DNA from: Haloferax denitrificans ATCC 35960
GTDB taxonomy: Archaea > Halobacteriota > Halobacteria > Halobacteriales > Haloferacaceae
Direction: 5' to 3'
Length of the DNA stretch: 64,000 bases
Assembly: GCF_000337795.1 (NCBI RefSeq)
Contig: NZ_AOLP01000017.1
Location: 186,001-250,000 of the forward strand
How positions within the stretch are numbered: the stretch's first letter is position 1; each line of letters opens with the position of its first letter. Shown piece after piece: positions 17,522 to 30,437 of the stretch. A program made the translations under genes and the position numbers. Under the pieces are notes generated by a model that saw nothing but the letters and a program-made list of their open reading frames with translations, did no database searches and was not told the origin of the DNA.

Positions 17522-20314
17522 ATGACTACTCAGGGAATCGTCGGACAGTTCCTCTCGCTGAAAGAGGAGACCGACGCCGACCTGCTCGCCATGCAGTGCG
17601 GCGACTTCTACGAGTTCTTCGCCGACGACGCCGAGACCGTCGGCCGCGAACTCGACCTCACGGTCTCCCAGAAGTCCTCGCACGGGTCGTCGTACCCGAT
17701 GGCGGGCGTGCCGCTGAACGACCTGACGCCCTACCTCAAGGCGCTCGTCGAGCGCGGCTACCGGGTCGCCGTCGCCGACCAGTACGAGACCGAGTCCGGC
17801 GACCTCCGCCGGGAGATAAAGCGCGTCGTCACGCCGGGGACGCTCCTCGAAACGTCCCGCGCCGACGCGCAGTTCCTCGCGGCCGTCGTGACCGCCGGCG
17901 ACGGCGTCGGCCTCGCGTTCGCCGACATCACGACCGGCCAGTTCCTCGTCACCGAGGCCGCGACCGTCGACGACGCCGCGGCCGAACTCTACCGCTTCGC
18001 CCCCGTCGAGGTCCTCCCCGGCCCGGACCTGCGGAGCGACGACGAGACGCTCTCGCGCCTGCGCGAGGCCACCGACGCCTCCTTCTCGCTTTTCTCCACC
18101 GAGGCGTTCGCGCCGGGTCGCGCCCGCCACGCCGTCCGCGAGCAGTTCGGCGCGTCCACGGTCGATAGCGTCGGCCTCGACTCCGACCTCGCGACCCGCG
18201 CCGCCGGCGGCGTCCTCGCCTACGTCGAGGAGACGGGCGCGGGCGTCCTCCGGTCGATGACGCGCCTGCAGGTCTACCACCCCTCGGACCTGCTCGAACT
18301 CGACGCGACCACCCAGCGCAACCTCGAACTCATCGAGACCATGCACGGCGACCGCTCGGGGTCGCTTTTCGACACGATAGACCACACCGTCACCTCGCCC
18401 GGCGGCCGCCTCCTCCGCGAGTGGCTGACCCGCCCGCGACGCGACCGCGACGAACTCGCCCGCCGCCTCGACGCCGTGGAGTCGCTCGCGTCGGCCGCCC
18501 TCGCCCGCGAGCGCGTCCGCGAGGTGCTCGACGGGGCGTACGACCTCGAACGGCTCGCCTCCCGGTCGGCCTCCGGGAGCGCCGGCGCGTCGGACCTGCT
18601 TTCGGTCCGCGACACGCTCTCGGTGCTTCCCGCGCTCGCCGACGCCATCGAGGGGACCGAACTCGCGGACTCTCCGCTCGCGGAAGTCGTCTCGCGGCCC
18701 GACCGGGACGCCGCGGCCGACCTCCGAGCCGACCTCGACGACTCGCTCGCCGAGGACCCGCCGAAGACGGTCACGCAAGGCGGGCTGTTCCAGACGGGCT
18801 ACGACGACGACCTCGACGACCTCATCGAGCGCCACGAGTCGGCGAAGTCGTGGCTCGACACGCTCGCCGACCGCGAGAAGCGGGCCCACGGCCTCTCGCA
18901 CGTCACCGTCGACCGCAACAAGACCGACGGCTACTACATTCAGGTCGGCAAGTCGGTCGCGGACCAGGTGCCCGACCACTACCGGCAGATAAAGACGCTC
19001 AAGAACTCCAAGCGCTTCGTCACCGAGGAGTTAGAGGAGAAGGAACGCGAGATTCTCCGGCTCGAAGAGGCCCGCGGCGACCTCGAGTACGAACTGTTCG
19101 AAGAGCTCCGCGAGCGCGTGGCCCAGCACGCCGAACTCCTGCAGGACGTGGGCCGGACCATCGCCGAGGTGGACGCGCTGGCGTCGCTCGCCACCCACGC
19201 CGCCGGCAACGGCTGGACGCGCCCCGAACTCACCGACGCCGGGGCGCTCGACATCGAGGCCGGTCGCCACCCGGTCGTGGAGACGACGACCGACTTCGTC
19301 CCGAACGACCTCCGCATGGACGACGACCGCGGCTTCCTCATCGTCACCGGGCCGAACATGTCCGGCAAATCGACGTACATGCGGCAGGCGGCGCTCATCA
19401 CGCTCCTCGCGCAGGTGGGGAGCTTCGTCCCCGCCCGAAGCGCCACCGTCGGCGTCGTCGACGGCATCTACACCCGCGTCGGCGCGCTGGACGAACTCGC
19501 GCAGGGCCGCTCGACGTTCATGGTCGAGATGCAGGAGCTGAGCAACATCCTCCACTCGGCCACCGAGGACTCGCTCGTCATCCTCGACGAGGTGGGCCGC
19601 GGGACGGCCACCTACGACGGCATCTCCATCGCGTGGGCGGCCACCGAGTACCTCCACAACGAGGTGCGCGCGAAGACGCTGTTCGCCACGCACTACCACG
19701 AGCTGACGAGCCTCGCGGACCACCTCGACCGCGTCGCCAACGTCCACGTCGCGGCCGACGAGCGCGACGGCGACGTGACGTTCCTCAGGACCGTCGTCGA
19801 CGGGCCGACCGACCGGAGCTACGGGATTCACGTCGCCGACCTCGCGGGCGTCCCGCGCCCGGTGGTCGACCGCGCCGGCGACGTACTGGACCGACTCCGC
19901 GAGGAGAAGGCCATCGAGGCGAAAGGCTCCGGGTCGTCGGAACCCGTACAGGCCGTCTTCGACGTGGGAAGCGGGCAGATGACCGTCGCCGAAGCCCCCG
20001 AGACTGGCGGCTCCGGCGGTTCGGCCGGCTCCGGCGCGCCCGCGAACGGCGCGACTGGCAACGGCTCAGTGGACGCGGCCGCGGCCGTCGAGTCGAAGGC
20101 CGAAACGGGCGACGCCGGAACTGGGGCCGAGACCGAGACCGAGACCAAGGCCGCGCTGGACCCCGAGACCGAGACCGAGGCCGCGCTGGACCCCGAGACC
20201 GAGGCCGTCCTCGGCGAACTGCAATCGACCGACGTGAACGCCACGTCGCCGCTGAACCTGATGGCGAAGGTGCAGGCGTGGCAGTCGAAACTCGACGGCG
20301 GTGACGGCGAATGA
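17522..20314 (+). CDS. mutS: DNA mismatch recognition protein MutS
   Basis: 930 residues. The mismatch-binding motif is FYEFF near residue 35 (Phe-x-Glu stacks on the mispair). Connector, lever and clamp domains follow. The ATPase carries Walker A GPNMSGKST, Walker B LVILDEVGRGT and signature STFMVEM. The C-terminal tail (about 800-905) is a low-complexity Gly/Ala/Glu segment with an ETET/ALDPETE repeat, ending in a short helix that may contact MutL or dimerise. Archaeal mutS-mutL pairs of this kind are thought to come from bacteria. It is translationally coupled to mutL (ATGA). H. volcanii has several MutS paralogues; this is the one paired with MutL. Confidence 0.96.
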   Translation: MTTQGIVGQFLSLKEETDADLLAMQCGDFYEFFADDAETVGRELDLTVSQKSSHGSSYPMAGVPLNDLTPYLKALVERGYRVAVADQYETESGDLRREIKRVVTPGTLLETSRADAQFLAAVVTAGDGVGLAFADITTGQFLVTEAATVDDAAAELYRFAPVEVLPGPDLRSDDETLSRLREATDASFSLFSTEAFAPGRARHAVREQFGASTVDSVGLDSDLATRAAGGVLAYVEETGAGVLRSMTRLQVYHPSDLLELDATTQRNLELIETMHGDRSGSLFDTIDHTVTSPGGRLLREWLTRPRRDRDELARRLDAVESLASAALARERVREVLDGAYDLERLASRSASGSAGASDLLSVRDTLSVLPALADAIEGTELADSPLAEVVSRPDRDAAADLRADLDDSLAEDPPKTVTQGGLFQTGYDDDLDDLIERHESAKSWLDTLADREKRAHGLSHVTVDRNKTDGYYIQVGKSVADQVPDHYRQIKTLKNSKRFVTEELEEKEREILRLEEARGDLEYELFEELRERVAQHAELLQDVGRTIAEVDALASLATHAAGNGWTRPELTDAGALDIEAGRHPVVETTTDFVPNDLRMDDDRGFLIVTGPNMSGKSTYMRQAALITLLAQVGSFVPARSATVGVVDGIYTRVGALDELAQGRSTFMVEMQELSNILHSATEDSLVILDEVGRGTATYDGISIAWAATEYLHNEVRAKTLFATHYHELTSLADHLDRVANVHVAADERDGDVTFLRTVVDGPTDRSYGIHVADLAGVPRPVVDRAGDVLDRLREEKAIEAKGSGSSEPVQAVFDVGSGQMTVAEAPETGGSGGSAGSGAPANGATGNGSVDAAAAVESKAETGDAGTGAETETETKAALDPETETEAALDPETEAVLGELQSTDVNATSPLNLMAKVQAWQSKLDGGDGE

Positions 20315-22557
20315 GCGACATCAAACAGCTCGACGAGAAGACTATCCAGCGCATCGCCGCCGGCGAGGTGGTCGAGCGACCAGCCTCGGTCGTCAAAGAG
20401 CTGTTCGAAAACAGCCTCGACGCGGACGCGACGCGCATCTCCGTGGCCGTCGACGCCGGCGGCGTGGAGGGCGTCCGCATCCGCGACGACGGCGTCGGCA
20501 TGAGCGAGGACGACCTCGAACTCGCCGTCCGCGAGCACACGACGAGCAAAATCGGCGACATCGAGGACCTCGAAGCCGGCGTGGGCACGCTCGGCTTCCG
20601 CGGCGAGGCGCTCCACACCATCGGCGCGGTGTCGCGGCTGACCATCCGGTCGAAGCCCCGCGGCGGCGACGTGGGCACCGAGTTGCAATACGAGGGCGGC
20701 GAGGTCGAGTCGATTCGACCCGCCGGCTGTCCAGAGGGGACCGTCGTCGAAGTCGACGACCTGTTTTACAACACGCCCGCCCGCCGGAAGTTCCTCAAGA
20801 CGACGGCGACCGAGTTCGACCACGTCAACGCGGTCGTCACCCACTACGCGCTCGCCAACCCCGACGTGGCCGTCTCGCTCGAACACGACGACCGCGAGGT
20901 GTTCGCCACCGAGGGTCGCGGCGACCTCCAGTCGACCGTGCTCTCGGTGTACGGCCGCGAGGTCGCGGAGTCGATGGTTCCGGTCGACCGCGACGCCCCC
21001 GGCGTCTCCGTCTCGGGGCTCGTGAGCCACCCCGAGACGACCCGGAGCACCCGCGACTACCTCTCGACGTTCGTCAACGACCGCTACGTCACGGACCGCG
21101 TGCTCCGCGAGGCCGTCCTCGACGCCTACGGCGGCCAACTCGACGCCGACCGCTACCCCTTCGCGGTGCTGTTCGTCGAGGTCGCGCCCGACGCCGTGGA
21201 CGTGAACGTCCACCCGCGGAAGATGGAGGTCCGCTGGGACGACGAGACGGGCGTCAAGCGCGACGTGACCGAGGCGGTCGAAGACGCCCTCCTGAGCAAC
21301 GGTCTCGTCCGGTCGTCGGCCCCGCGGGGGCGGTCGAAAGCCGACGAAGCGGCCATCGAACCCGGTTCGCCCGACGGCAACGACGCGACCTCGATGGACC
21401 CCCACGAGGTCCGGGAAGCGGATTCGGACGGCGAATCGGGAGACGCGGGCGACGCCGACCCCCCGTCAGCGCGGGACGTGCAGTCCGCGCGGGAGGCTCG
21501 GGAGGACCGAGCGGTCCGCGAGTCGGGCGCTCGGGCGAACTCGGACGCAACCGCGACCCGCGACGCCGACCCGGACACCACGACTGCAACTGAACGGGAG
21601 GCGGGCGTCGACGCCGACGGTCCTGCTGGCGACCACGGCTCGCCCGGTTCGACCGTCGAGACGCCCGCGGACTCGTCCGGGGCGACTGACCCGCCGTCGT
21701 CCGCGCCGCCGACGCCGCCCCGCGAGTACGACCTCGCGCCGGGGCCGGAGACGACCGAGCAGTCGTCGCTTTCGACCGACGACGGGGGCGAATCGGAACC
21801 GACGCCGGACGCGGCGTCGTCGGCCGAAGCGGGGGCGGACGAAAGCGCGTCCCGAAGCCCTCCCTCGCGCATCGCCGCGCCGACGACCCAGCGCGACCTC
21901 TCCGGTGAGGAGGCGGACCTCTCGCCCGAGTTCGACTCGCTCCCGTCGATGCGAATCATCGGCCAACTCGCGGACACCTACATCGTCGCCGAGACCGACG
22001 AGGGGCTGGTGCTCGTCGACCAGCACGCCGCCGACGAGCGCGTGAACTACGAGCGCCTGAAAGGCGAGGTCGAAGGCGACACGCCGACGCAGGCGCTGGC
22101 CGAGCCGGTCGAACTCGAACTCACGGCGCGCGAGGCGGCGCTGTTCGAGGAGTACCGCGAGGCACTGGCGCAGGTGGGCTTCCACGCCGGCCGGACCGGC
22201 GAGCGGACCGTCTCGGTGCGCACCGTGCCGGCGGTGTTCGACGCCGCGCTCGACCCCGGCCTGCTCCGGGACGCGCTGACGGCGTTCGTCCGCGAGGAGG
22301 TCGACGGCGGCCGGAAGACCGTCGACGCCGTCGCCGACGAACTGCTGTCCGACCTCGCGTGTTACCCCTCGATTACAGGCAACACGTCGCTCCGGGAGGG
22401 CTCCGTGCTCGACCTGCTCGCGGCGCTCGACGACTGCGAGAACCCCTACGCCTGCCCCCACGGCCGCCCGGTCATCGTCGAGTTCGACCGCGACGAAATC
22501 GCCTCGCGCTTCGAGCGCGACTACCCCGGCCACGGCGGGCGGCGACGCGAGGAGTAG
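20311..22557 (+). CDS. mutL: DNA mismatch repair protein MutL (endonuclease-type)
   Basis: 748 residues. The N-terminal GHKL ATPase shows ELFENSLDA, DDGVGM and GFRGEAL. A transducer domain follows to about 330. A long disordered, Asp/Glu/Ser/Thr-rich linker spans about 340-545. The C-terminal dimer domain contains DQHAADERVNYE, matching the DQHA-x2-E-x4-E metal-site motif of nicking MutL proteins; SACPHGRP-type CPHGRP is also present near the end. It would nick the strand after MutS recruitment, which suits an organism without MutH. The ATG overlaps the mutS stop by four bases. The linker is longer than in bacterial MutL. Confidence 0.96.
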   Translation: MSDIKQLDEKTIQRIAAGEVVERPASVVKELFENSLDADATRISVAVDAGGVEGVRIRDDGVGMSEDDLELAVREHTTSKIGDIEDLEAGVGTLGFRGEALHTIGAVSRLTIRSKPRGGDVGTELQYEGGEVESIRPAGCPEGTVVEVDDLFYNTPARRKFLKTTATEFDHVNAVVTHYALANPDVAVSLEHDDREVFATEGRGDLQSTVLSVYGREVAESMVPVDRDAPGVSVSGLVSHPETTRSTRDYLSTFVNDRYVTDRVLREAVLDAYGGQLDADRYPFAVLFVEVAPDAVDVNVHPRKMEVRWDDETGVKRDVTEAVEDALLSNGLVRSSAPRGRSKADEAAIEPGSPDGNDATSMDPHEVREADSDGESGDAGDADPPSARDVQSAREAREDRAVRESGARANSDATATRDADPDTTTATEREAGVDADGPAGDHGSPGSTVETPADSSGATDPPSSAPPTPPREYDLAPGPETTEQSSLSTDDGGESEPTPDAASSAEAGADESASRSPPSRIAAPTTQRDLSGEEADLSPEFDSLPSMRIIGQLADTYIVAETDEGLVLVDQHAADERVNYERLKGEVEGDTPTQALAEPVELELTAREAALFEEYREALAQVGFHAGRTGERTVSVRTVPAVFDAALDPGLLRDALTAFVREEVDGGRKTVDAVADELLSDLACYPSITGNTSLREGSVLDLLAALDDCENPYACPHGRPVIVEFDRDEIASRFERDYPGHGGRRREE

Positions 22558-22696
22558 CCCGAGCGGGTCGGGTCGGGTTGGGGCAGGCCGGGCGGGCGCG
22601 GCCGTCTCGTCGCGCTGGTCTCGCCGCCTCGCCCCGGTTCTCGGAACCGATAGCCGCGGCGAGGATTCAAGTCCGAGCGCCGAGACAGTGGAGGCG

Positions 22697-22999
22697 ATGA
22701 ACCCGCTGGTCGTTCTGGGCGTCTGCTTCGGGCCGCTGGTGCTCGTCGTCTCGTATCTCTTCACCGCGGCGACGGGACCGAGCGTGCCGCCGTGGGCCGA
22801 CGCGGTCGGGCAGGCGATTCGGCTCTACGGGACGGCGGCCGCCGTACTCGTCGGCCCGCTGGCGCTCTACGCCGACCGACTCGACCTCGCCCGCGAGAGC
22901 GACTGGGTTCCCTCGCCCGTGTACTACCTCGTGGCGGTTCCGTTCTTGAGCATCCCCATCGCGTTCATCTACCTCGTCCGGCGGCTGACCGCCACGTGA
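22697..22999 (+). CDS. Three-helix membrane protein, unknown function
   Basis: 100 residues with three hydrophobic stretches: about 4-24 ([21 protein letters not shown]), about 40-60 ([19 protein letters not shown]) and about 76-97 ([20 protein letters not shown]). No charged residues fall within them. No catalytic motif is seen and I do not recognise the family. ATG 22697 is preferred to an in-frame GTG three codons earlier because the first helix then starts at once. It lies alone between mutL and the KDG kinase gene in the same direction. Confidence 0.65.
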   Translation: MNPLVVLGVCFGPLVLVVSYLFTAATGPSVPPWADAVGQAIRLYGTAAAVLVGPLALYADRLDLARESDWVPSPVYYLVAVPFLSIPIAFIYLVRRLTAT

Positions 23000-23085
23000 G
23001 CGGGCGCGGGGCGACCGAATCGACCGCGGGCGCGAACCTCGTCGGCAACGCCGGAGGTTTATATCGCGCCCGCGAACGGCCGTCC

Positions 23086-24048
23086 ATGACAGCACTCGTG
23101 ACCTTCGGCGAGACGATGCTTCGGCTGTCGCCGCCGCGTGGCGAGCGACTCGAAACCGCCCGCGAACTCGAAGTGCAGGCGGGCGGCGCGGAGTCGAACG
23201 TCGCCGTCGCCGTCGCCCGACTCGGAGGAGACGCCGCGTGGTTCTCGAAGCTCCCCGACTCGCCGCTCGGCCGGCGCGTCGTCGGCGAACTCCGGAGCCA
23301 CGGCGTCGACACCGACGGCGTCGTCTGGACCGACGACGCCGACTCCCGACAGGGCGTCTACTACCTCGAACACGGGGCGGCCCCGCGGCCGACGAACGTC
23401 GTCTACGACCGCGCCGACGCGGCCGTGACGACGCTGGAGACGGGCGAGTTCGACCTCGACGCCGTCCGCGACGCCGAGGTGTGCTACACGACCGGCATCA
23501 CGCCCGCGCTCTCCGAGACGCTCCGCGAGACCACGGCCGACGTGCTCGCCGCGGCGCAGGACACCGGGACGATGACCGCCTTCGACCTGAACTACCGGGC
23601 GAAGCTCTGGTCGCCCGACGAGGCGGCCGAGGGCTACCGCGACCTGCTTGGCTCCATCGACCTGCTTTTCGCCGCCGAGCGCGACGCGGCGACCGTCCTC
23701 GGGCGCGACGGCGACGCCGAGTCGGTCGCCCGCGGACTCGCCGAGGACTACGGTATCGAGACCGTCGTCGTCACCCGCGGCGAGGCGGGGTCGCTCGCGG
23801 TGTCCGACGGCGCGGTGTTCGAACAGGGCGTCTACGACGCCGAGACCTACGACGCCATCGGCACCGGCGACGCGTTCGTCGGCGGCTACCTCGCGAAGCA
23901 CCTCGACGGCGGGAGCGTGGCCGAGTCGCTGGAGTGGGCCTCGGCGACGGCGTCGTTCAAGCGGACCATCGAAGGCGATATCGCCGTCGTCAACCCCGAA
24001 GACGTCGAGCGCGTCGTCGCCGACGAGGGCGACGGCATCTCGCGGTGA
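23086..24048 (+). CDS. kdgK: 2-keto-3-deoxygluconate kinase (PfkB family)
   Basis: 320 residues of the ribokinase/PfkB family. The N-terminal substrate-side glycine motif is [18 protein letters not shown]. The C-terminal signature [18 protein letters not shown] contains the catalytic Asp of the GTGD anion hole. [11 protein letters not shown] at the start is characteristic of KDG kinases. It phosphorylates 2-keto-3-deoxygluconate to KDPG in the semi-phosphorylative Entner-Doudoroff pathway, the main route of glucose breakdown in haloarchaea. TTTATATC about 26 bases before ATG 23086 marks a leaderless promoter. It stands outside any operon. Confidence 0.9.
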   Translation: MTALVTFGETMLRLSPPRGERLETARELEVQAGGAESNVAVAVARLGGDAAWFSKLPDSPLGRRVVGELRSHGVDTDGVVWTDDADSRQGVYYLEHGAAPRPTNVVYDRADAAVTTLETGEFDLDAVRDAEVCYTTGITPALSETLRETTADVLAAAQDTGTMTAFDLNYRAKLWSPDEAAEGYRDLLGSIDLLFAAERDAATVLGRDGDAESVARGLAEDYGIETVVVTRGEAGSLAVSDGAVFEQGVYDAETYDAIGTGDAFVGGYLAKHLDGGSVAESLEWASATASFKRTIEGDIAVVNPEDVERVVADEGDGISR

Positions 24049-24118
24049 GCCGACGGGCGTCCCGACGACCGGGCGGCCGACCGGCAGGCGTATTTCCGTC
24101 CGCCCAGTAGCCGCGGAC

Positions 24119-24763
24119 ATGGAGGTCACGACGACCGGCCGGTTCCGGGTCTATCGCAGTCCGCGCGACGGAGACGAACTCCTCTTGCTCGAACTCCCCG
24201 ACGAGCGCATCGACTGGACCGACCCGGCCGTCGAGACCGACGCCGACGACGCCTACTCGCCGACGTACGTGCCGCAGGCCGGCTACGGCGGCGACCTCGC
24301 CGAGCGCGTCTCGGCGCTCGAACCCGGAAACGAAATCGAGGCCACCCTGCGCTGGGAGGACGGCGACCCGCGCTTTGCGGCCGTGACGGTCCGCGACCGG
24401 ACCCGCTTTCGGTTCGTCGGGGCCGCGACGGGGCTGTTCGAGGCCGCCCGCGAGACGTGGCGGGCGACCGGCGACGGCGAGGCTATCGGCTCGCGCGTCA
24501 CCTACGGCACCGACGGCGACCCGAACGCCGTGCTCTACGTCTTCGCGAAACAGCCCGGCGCGCGCGACCTGTTCGACGAGTTCGGCGACGGCGTCGTCCC
24601 GCTGGACCCGCTTTTGGACCGTCTCGACGACGAGACCGACGCGCCGGACGCGCCCCGCGAGGTGTTCGTCCTGCGCCCCCTCGACGAGGAGTTCGTCCTC
24701 GTCGCCATCGCGCTCGACCGCGAGGGGCTGTTCGCGCGGACGATGCGCGACACCTACTGCTGA
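24119..24763 (+). CDS. Conserved haloarchaeal protein of unknown function (DUF6663-like)
   Basis: 214 residues, acidic and soluble. Recognisable pieces are GRFRVYRSPRDGDELLLLELPDERIDW, a central RFRFVGAATGLFEAARETW and a C-terminal EEFVLVAIALDREGLFARTMRDTYC. These resemble a protein family restricted to haloarchaea that I recall as DUF6663. No catalytic signature or membrane segment is seen. It is about 70 bp behind kdgK in the same direction and could be co-transcribed. Function is unknown. Confidence 0.7.
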   Translation: MEVTTTGRFRVYRSPRDGDELLLLELPDERIDWTDPAVETDADDAYSPTYVPQAGYGGDLAERVSALEPGNEIEATLRWEDGDPRFAAVTVRDRTRFRFVGAATGLFEAARETWRATGDGEAIGSRVTYGTDGDPNAVLYVFAKQPGARDLFDEFGDGVVPLDPLLDRLDDETDAPDAPREVFVLRPLDEEFVLVAIALDREGLFARTMRDTYC

Positions 24764-24805
24764 CGCGCCCCGCGAGTCGCGCGGGCTGATGGCGACCGCC
24801 GCGGC

Positions 24806-24973
24806 TCACGCGGGACCGTCGTCGGCGTCGCTCGGCGCGCGGGACCCGCACTCGGAACACCGGTAGACGGTCCGCCAGCCGCCGCCGGTGACGTACCGCC
24901 GCCGAAACGAGTGTCTCGCGCCGCACTCGCCGCAGACCGTCGGCGGCCCGTCTGGGCCTGACGAGTCGTGCAT
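24806..24973 (-). CDS. Small two-CxxC zinc-ribbon protein
   Basis: 55 residues, starting MHDSSGPDG. Two knuckles, CGEC and CSEC, are separated by 25 residues (RRRYVTGGGWRTVYR between), a classic zinc ribbon. Two basic Arg clusters could bind nucleic acid. It is convergent with the preceding gene (42-bp gap). Haloarchaea encode many such micro-proteins, a few of which affect swarming or stress. The coding frame keeps the high GC3 pattern of neighbours, which supports it being real. Confidence 0.65.
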   Translation of the reverse strand: MHDSSGPDGPPTVCGECGARHSFRRRYVTGGGWRTVYRCSECGSRAPSDADDGPA

Positions 24974-25126
24974 ACGCCGAGTCGTGGCGGGGACAACCTA
25001 ACTGTCACGCCGCCGAGCGTCGCCGACGGGACCGTCTCCGAGCGTCGAGCGGTCGGCGTAGCGAGTCGTCGAGCGAGCGCGGTCAACTGCGAGGGACTCG
25101 ACAGAAAAGCGGGGCGACGGAGCGCG

Positions 25127-25624
25127 TCAGTCCTCTTGGGACCAGCGCTGGTAGACCGCGGAGCCGCCGAGAACGGCGAAGACGAGCGAGCCGAGACCGG
25201 GCGCGCCGACGGCCGAGATGACGGGGACGCCGACGACGACGGCAATCATGAGGACGATGCCGAGCGCGGCGAGGGCGGCGTAGTACTCGCTCCACGAGAG
25301 TTCGCCCTCGGGGACGACCTCCATGTAGACCGTCACGTCGCCCGCCTCGGCCAACGAGACGACCTTCGACTCCTCGTCGTAGTGCACGATGTCCAGTTCG
25401 ACGAGCTTCGGGATGTGGGTCTGTTGTAGCGAAACGTAGGCGCTCTGTCGGATGTTTCGCGGCGGCGGCGACTCCCCGGTCTCGGCTTCCGCGATGCGCT
25501 CCGAGAGTTCGCGGAGGGTCAGGTCGCCGTCCTGGAGGAACTCGATGGCCATCCGCCGGCGGTCGTTACTCAGTACCTCGTGAATTCGCGTCTCGGAGAG
25601 CCCGGGTTCGGATGTTGTCGCCAT
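25127..25624 (-). CDS. Winged-helix membrane-anchored regulator (DUF7344-like)
   Basis: 165 residues. The N-terminal two-thirds (about 10-110) is a winged helix: LSNDRRRMAIEFLQDGDLTLRELSERIAEAE, then SLQQTHIPKLVELDIVHYDEESKVVSL as recognition helix and wing. The C-terminal 50 residues hold two membrane helices (YYAALAALGIVLMIAVVVGVPVI and LGSLVFAVLGGSAVY). A DNA-binding domain fixed to the membrane is a common haloarchaeal layout of unknown role. It is divergent from nikR with 261 bp between starts. No target can be named. Confidence 0.75.
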   Translation of the reverse strand: MATTSEPGLSETRIHEVLSNDRRRMAIEFLQDGDLTLRELSERIAEAETGESPPPRNIRQSAYVSLQQTHIPKLVELDIVHYDEESKVVSLAEAGDVTVYMEVVPEGELSWSEYYAALAALGIVLMIAVVVGVPVISAVGAPGLGSLVFAVLGGSAVYQRWSQED

Positions 25625-25885
25625 ACGAGGATTCGATCGGTTTGTGACTGGTCGCTTCTCCTATATCAACAGTTCGCCTCCGGTATCGGAATCGAAAACG
25701 CCGACGGCGACGGAACACCCGGACGGAACCGCCGTCAGCCGGGGTTTCGGGGCGAATCGGCGACCGACGGCGGCCGAGAACCGGCCAACAGATACTTGCA
25801 ACATCGTTCCCCCGTCGCGGCGCGAGCGGAGCCGATTCGGGGGGCGATACGAATCTTTAATAGGAATTCCTGCCGGAGTTAATAT

Positions 25886-26311
25886 ATGACCGTCGTCAGC
25901 GTCTCCATGCCGGAGGAGCTTCTGGAACGCATCGACTCGTTCGCCGGCGAGCACGGCTACACGGGGCGAAGCGAGGTCGTCAGGGAGGCGGCCCGGAACC
26001 TCCTCGGCGAGTTCGAGGACAAGAAGCTCGAAGACCGCGAGCTGATGGCCGTCGTCACCGTCATCTTCGACTACGAGACGACCGCCGTCGAAGAGCGGAT
26101 GATGGGCCTGCGACACGAGTACGAGGGCCTCGTGAAGTCGAACTTTCACAACCACGTCGGCAACCACTACTGCATGGAGCTGTTCGTCCTCGAAGGACAG
26201 CTCTCGGACATCTCGACGTTCGTCGGGAAGATTCGCGCGACCCGCGACACCCTGAGCGTCGACTACTCGGTGATGCCGGTCGACGAGTTCACGGGCATTG
26301 TCGAGGACTGA
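25886..26311 (+). CDS. nikR: NikR-type ribbon-helix-helix, metal-responsive repressor
   Basis: 141 residues. The ribbon-helix-helix N-terminus is [34 protein letters not shown]. The C-terminal ACT-like domain keeps the four nickel ligands of E. coli NikR: a His in RHEYEG, then HNH and Cys in [10 protein letters not shown], with the same 11-residue spacing between first and second His. It should bind nickel and repress nickel uptake genes, but no such genes are nearby. TTTAATAGG about 30 bases upstream fits a leaderless transcript from ATG 25886. Confidence 0.9.
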   Translation: MTVVSVSMPEELLERIDSFAGEHGYTGRSEVVREAARNLLGEFEDKKLEDRELMAVVTVIFDYETTAVEERMMGLRHEYEGLVKSNFHNHVGNHYCMELFVLEGQLSDISTFVGKIRATRDTLSVDYSVMPVDEFTGIVED

Positions 26312-26382
26312 GCTTCGGGACAACCGCCGCGGAGAGGACGCCGACGAGAAGACTCAACAGGCCGCGGCGGCGACATCGAGCG

Positions 26383-26643
26383 ATGAGCGACGCCGTCCCC
26401 ATCGTCATCTACACGCGCACGGAGTGTCACCTCTGCGACGAGGCCGAAGCGACCGTCCGCGAGGTCGCCGCGGAGGCGGACGTCCCGGTCGATATCGACC
26501 TCGTGAACGTCGACGCCGACGACGAACTCCGCGAGACGTACGGCGAGCGCGTGCCGTACGTCTACGTCGACGGCCGGCCCGCGTTCAAGTTCCGCGTCGA
26601 CCCGGAGCGACTCAGGGAGAAGCTGACCGCGGCGCGGGAGTAA
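26383..26643 (+). CDS. Glutaredoxin-like thiol-disulfide protein
   Basis: 86 residues, one thioredoxin-fold domain. VIYTRTECHLCDEAEATVRE carries the redox motif CHLC after the first strand, and RVPYVYVDGRPAFKFRVD contains the cis-proline. It probably reduces protein disulfides or mixed disulfides in the cytoplasm. It lies 71 bp after nikR in the same direction. No extra domain is seen. Confidence 0.85.
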   Translation: MSDAVPIVIYTRTECHLCDEAEATVREVAAEADVPVDIDLVNVDADDELRETYGERVPYVYVDGRPAFKFRVDPERLREKLTAARE

Positions 26644-26718
26644 GCGGCGTCGCCCGAACGAGAGGAGACGGGGCGAGGCGGGCCTACGCCTATCACCTCG
26701 GCGCACCTTTTGATACGC

Positions 26719-27138
26719 ATGGAAGCTGACAGACGACTCCTCCGAGAGGCGCGGGAGCGACTCGACGGGTGGACCTACACGGCCCGCGACCGGGCGTACC
26801 GCGAGCTGTTCGCCGGCGACGACGCCGCCATCACGGCCGAGGAGCGACAGCTTCTCGACGAGGTGGACGCGGAGCTCGCGGGCGACGGCGACGACGGGCT
26901 CTGGGGCACAGACGAGTACGCCGTCGTCATGGGCCATCCGAAGAACCACCCGATTTCGGTCGTCTGCACCCGTCACTCCGAGATTCCGGCGTCGTGGTCG
27001 CGGGGCGGCGAGAGCCTGACCGAACCCGAGCGCGAGCAGTTCAACGACCTCCTGTGGGACTACTGCGAGCGCGTCCGCCGGTACGTCCAAGACGAGGTCA
27101 ACGAGTTCGTCGGGGTCGCGGCCGTCCCGGAGGAGTAG
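26719..27138 (+). CDS. Conserved haloarchaeal protein of unknown function (DUF7539-like)
   Basis: 139 residues, helical and acidic, no membrane segment. LDGWTYTARDRAYRELF and WGTDEYAVVMGHPKNHPISVVCTRHSEIPASWSRGGE are distinctive blocks. A HPKNHP motif and CTRH could form a metal site, but that is speculative. It lies 75 bp after the glutaredoxin gene and 10 bp before a zinc-finger gene, suggesting an operon. ATG 26719 was preferred to an upstream TTG. Confidence 0.65.
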   Translation: MEADRRLLREARERLDGWTYTARDRAYRELFAGDDAAITAEERQLLDEVDAELAGDGDDGLWGTDEYAVVMGHPKNHPISVVCTRHSEIPASWSRGGESLTEPEREQFNDLLWDYCERVRRYVQDEVNEFVGVAAVPEE

Positions 27139-27148
27139 CCCGAGGCCG

Positions 27149-27331
27149 ATGCGCGTCATCCACCCGGCAGACCACCGGACCTGTTATCGGTGCGGCGAGC
27201 GCGCCGACGTAGTCGTCGCCCGCGGCCACGACCTGCGGTACAGCTGTTGGGACTGTTCGCACTCGCTTCTCGAACACGGCGGCGTCATCGTCGCGGGCGA
27301 ACTGGGGAAGTCCCGCCCGCGGTCTCGGTGA
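27149..27331 (+). CDS. Small zinc-finger protein
   Basis: 60 residues. Two zinc knuckles, CYRCGE and CWDCSH, are spaced 17 residues apart; a His just after each pair could substitute as ligand. The tail is short and basic (GKSRPRSR). It starts 10 bp after the preceding stop, so the two are probably co-transcribed. Role unknown. Confidence 0.65.
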   Translation: MRVIHPADHRTCYRCGERADVVVARGHDLRYSCWDCSHSLLEHGGVIVAGELGKSRPRSR

Positions 27332-27451
27332 GCCGCGGCGGAACCCTCTCCAGAGTCCCAGATATCGCCGACTCGACCCGGGTTCGCCTCGATTCCGACG
27401 CCGTGAGAACGAGTCCCGTATTCAAGCCCACGGAGACCCTAACGGTCGACT

Positions 27452-30268
<2,817 letters not shown>

Positions 30269-30437
30269 ATCGGGGGAAACCGGAGGGTCGAGTCGGAAAA
30301 CCGAGTCGGAGAGTCGAGTCGAGGAACCGACTCGGAGCGACACCCCGTCCGTGTTCGACCCACGCGTCGGACTCACGGAGCGTCACGAATCGCCGAAGAC
30401 GCGTAGCTTCTTCACCCGGTGCGTGCTACTAGCTACC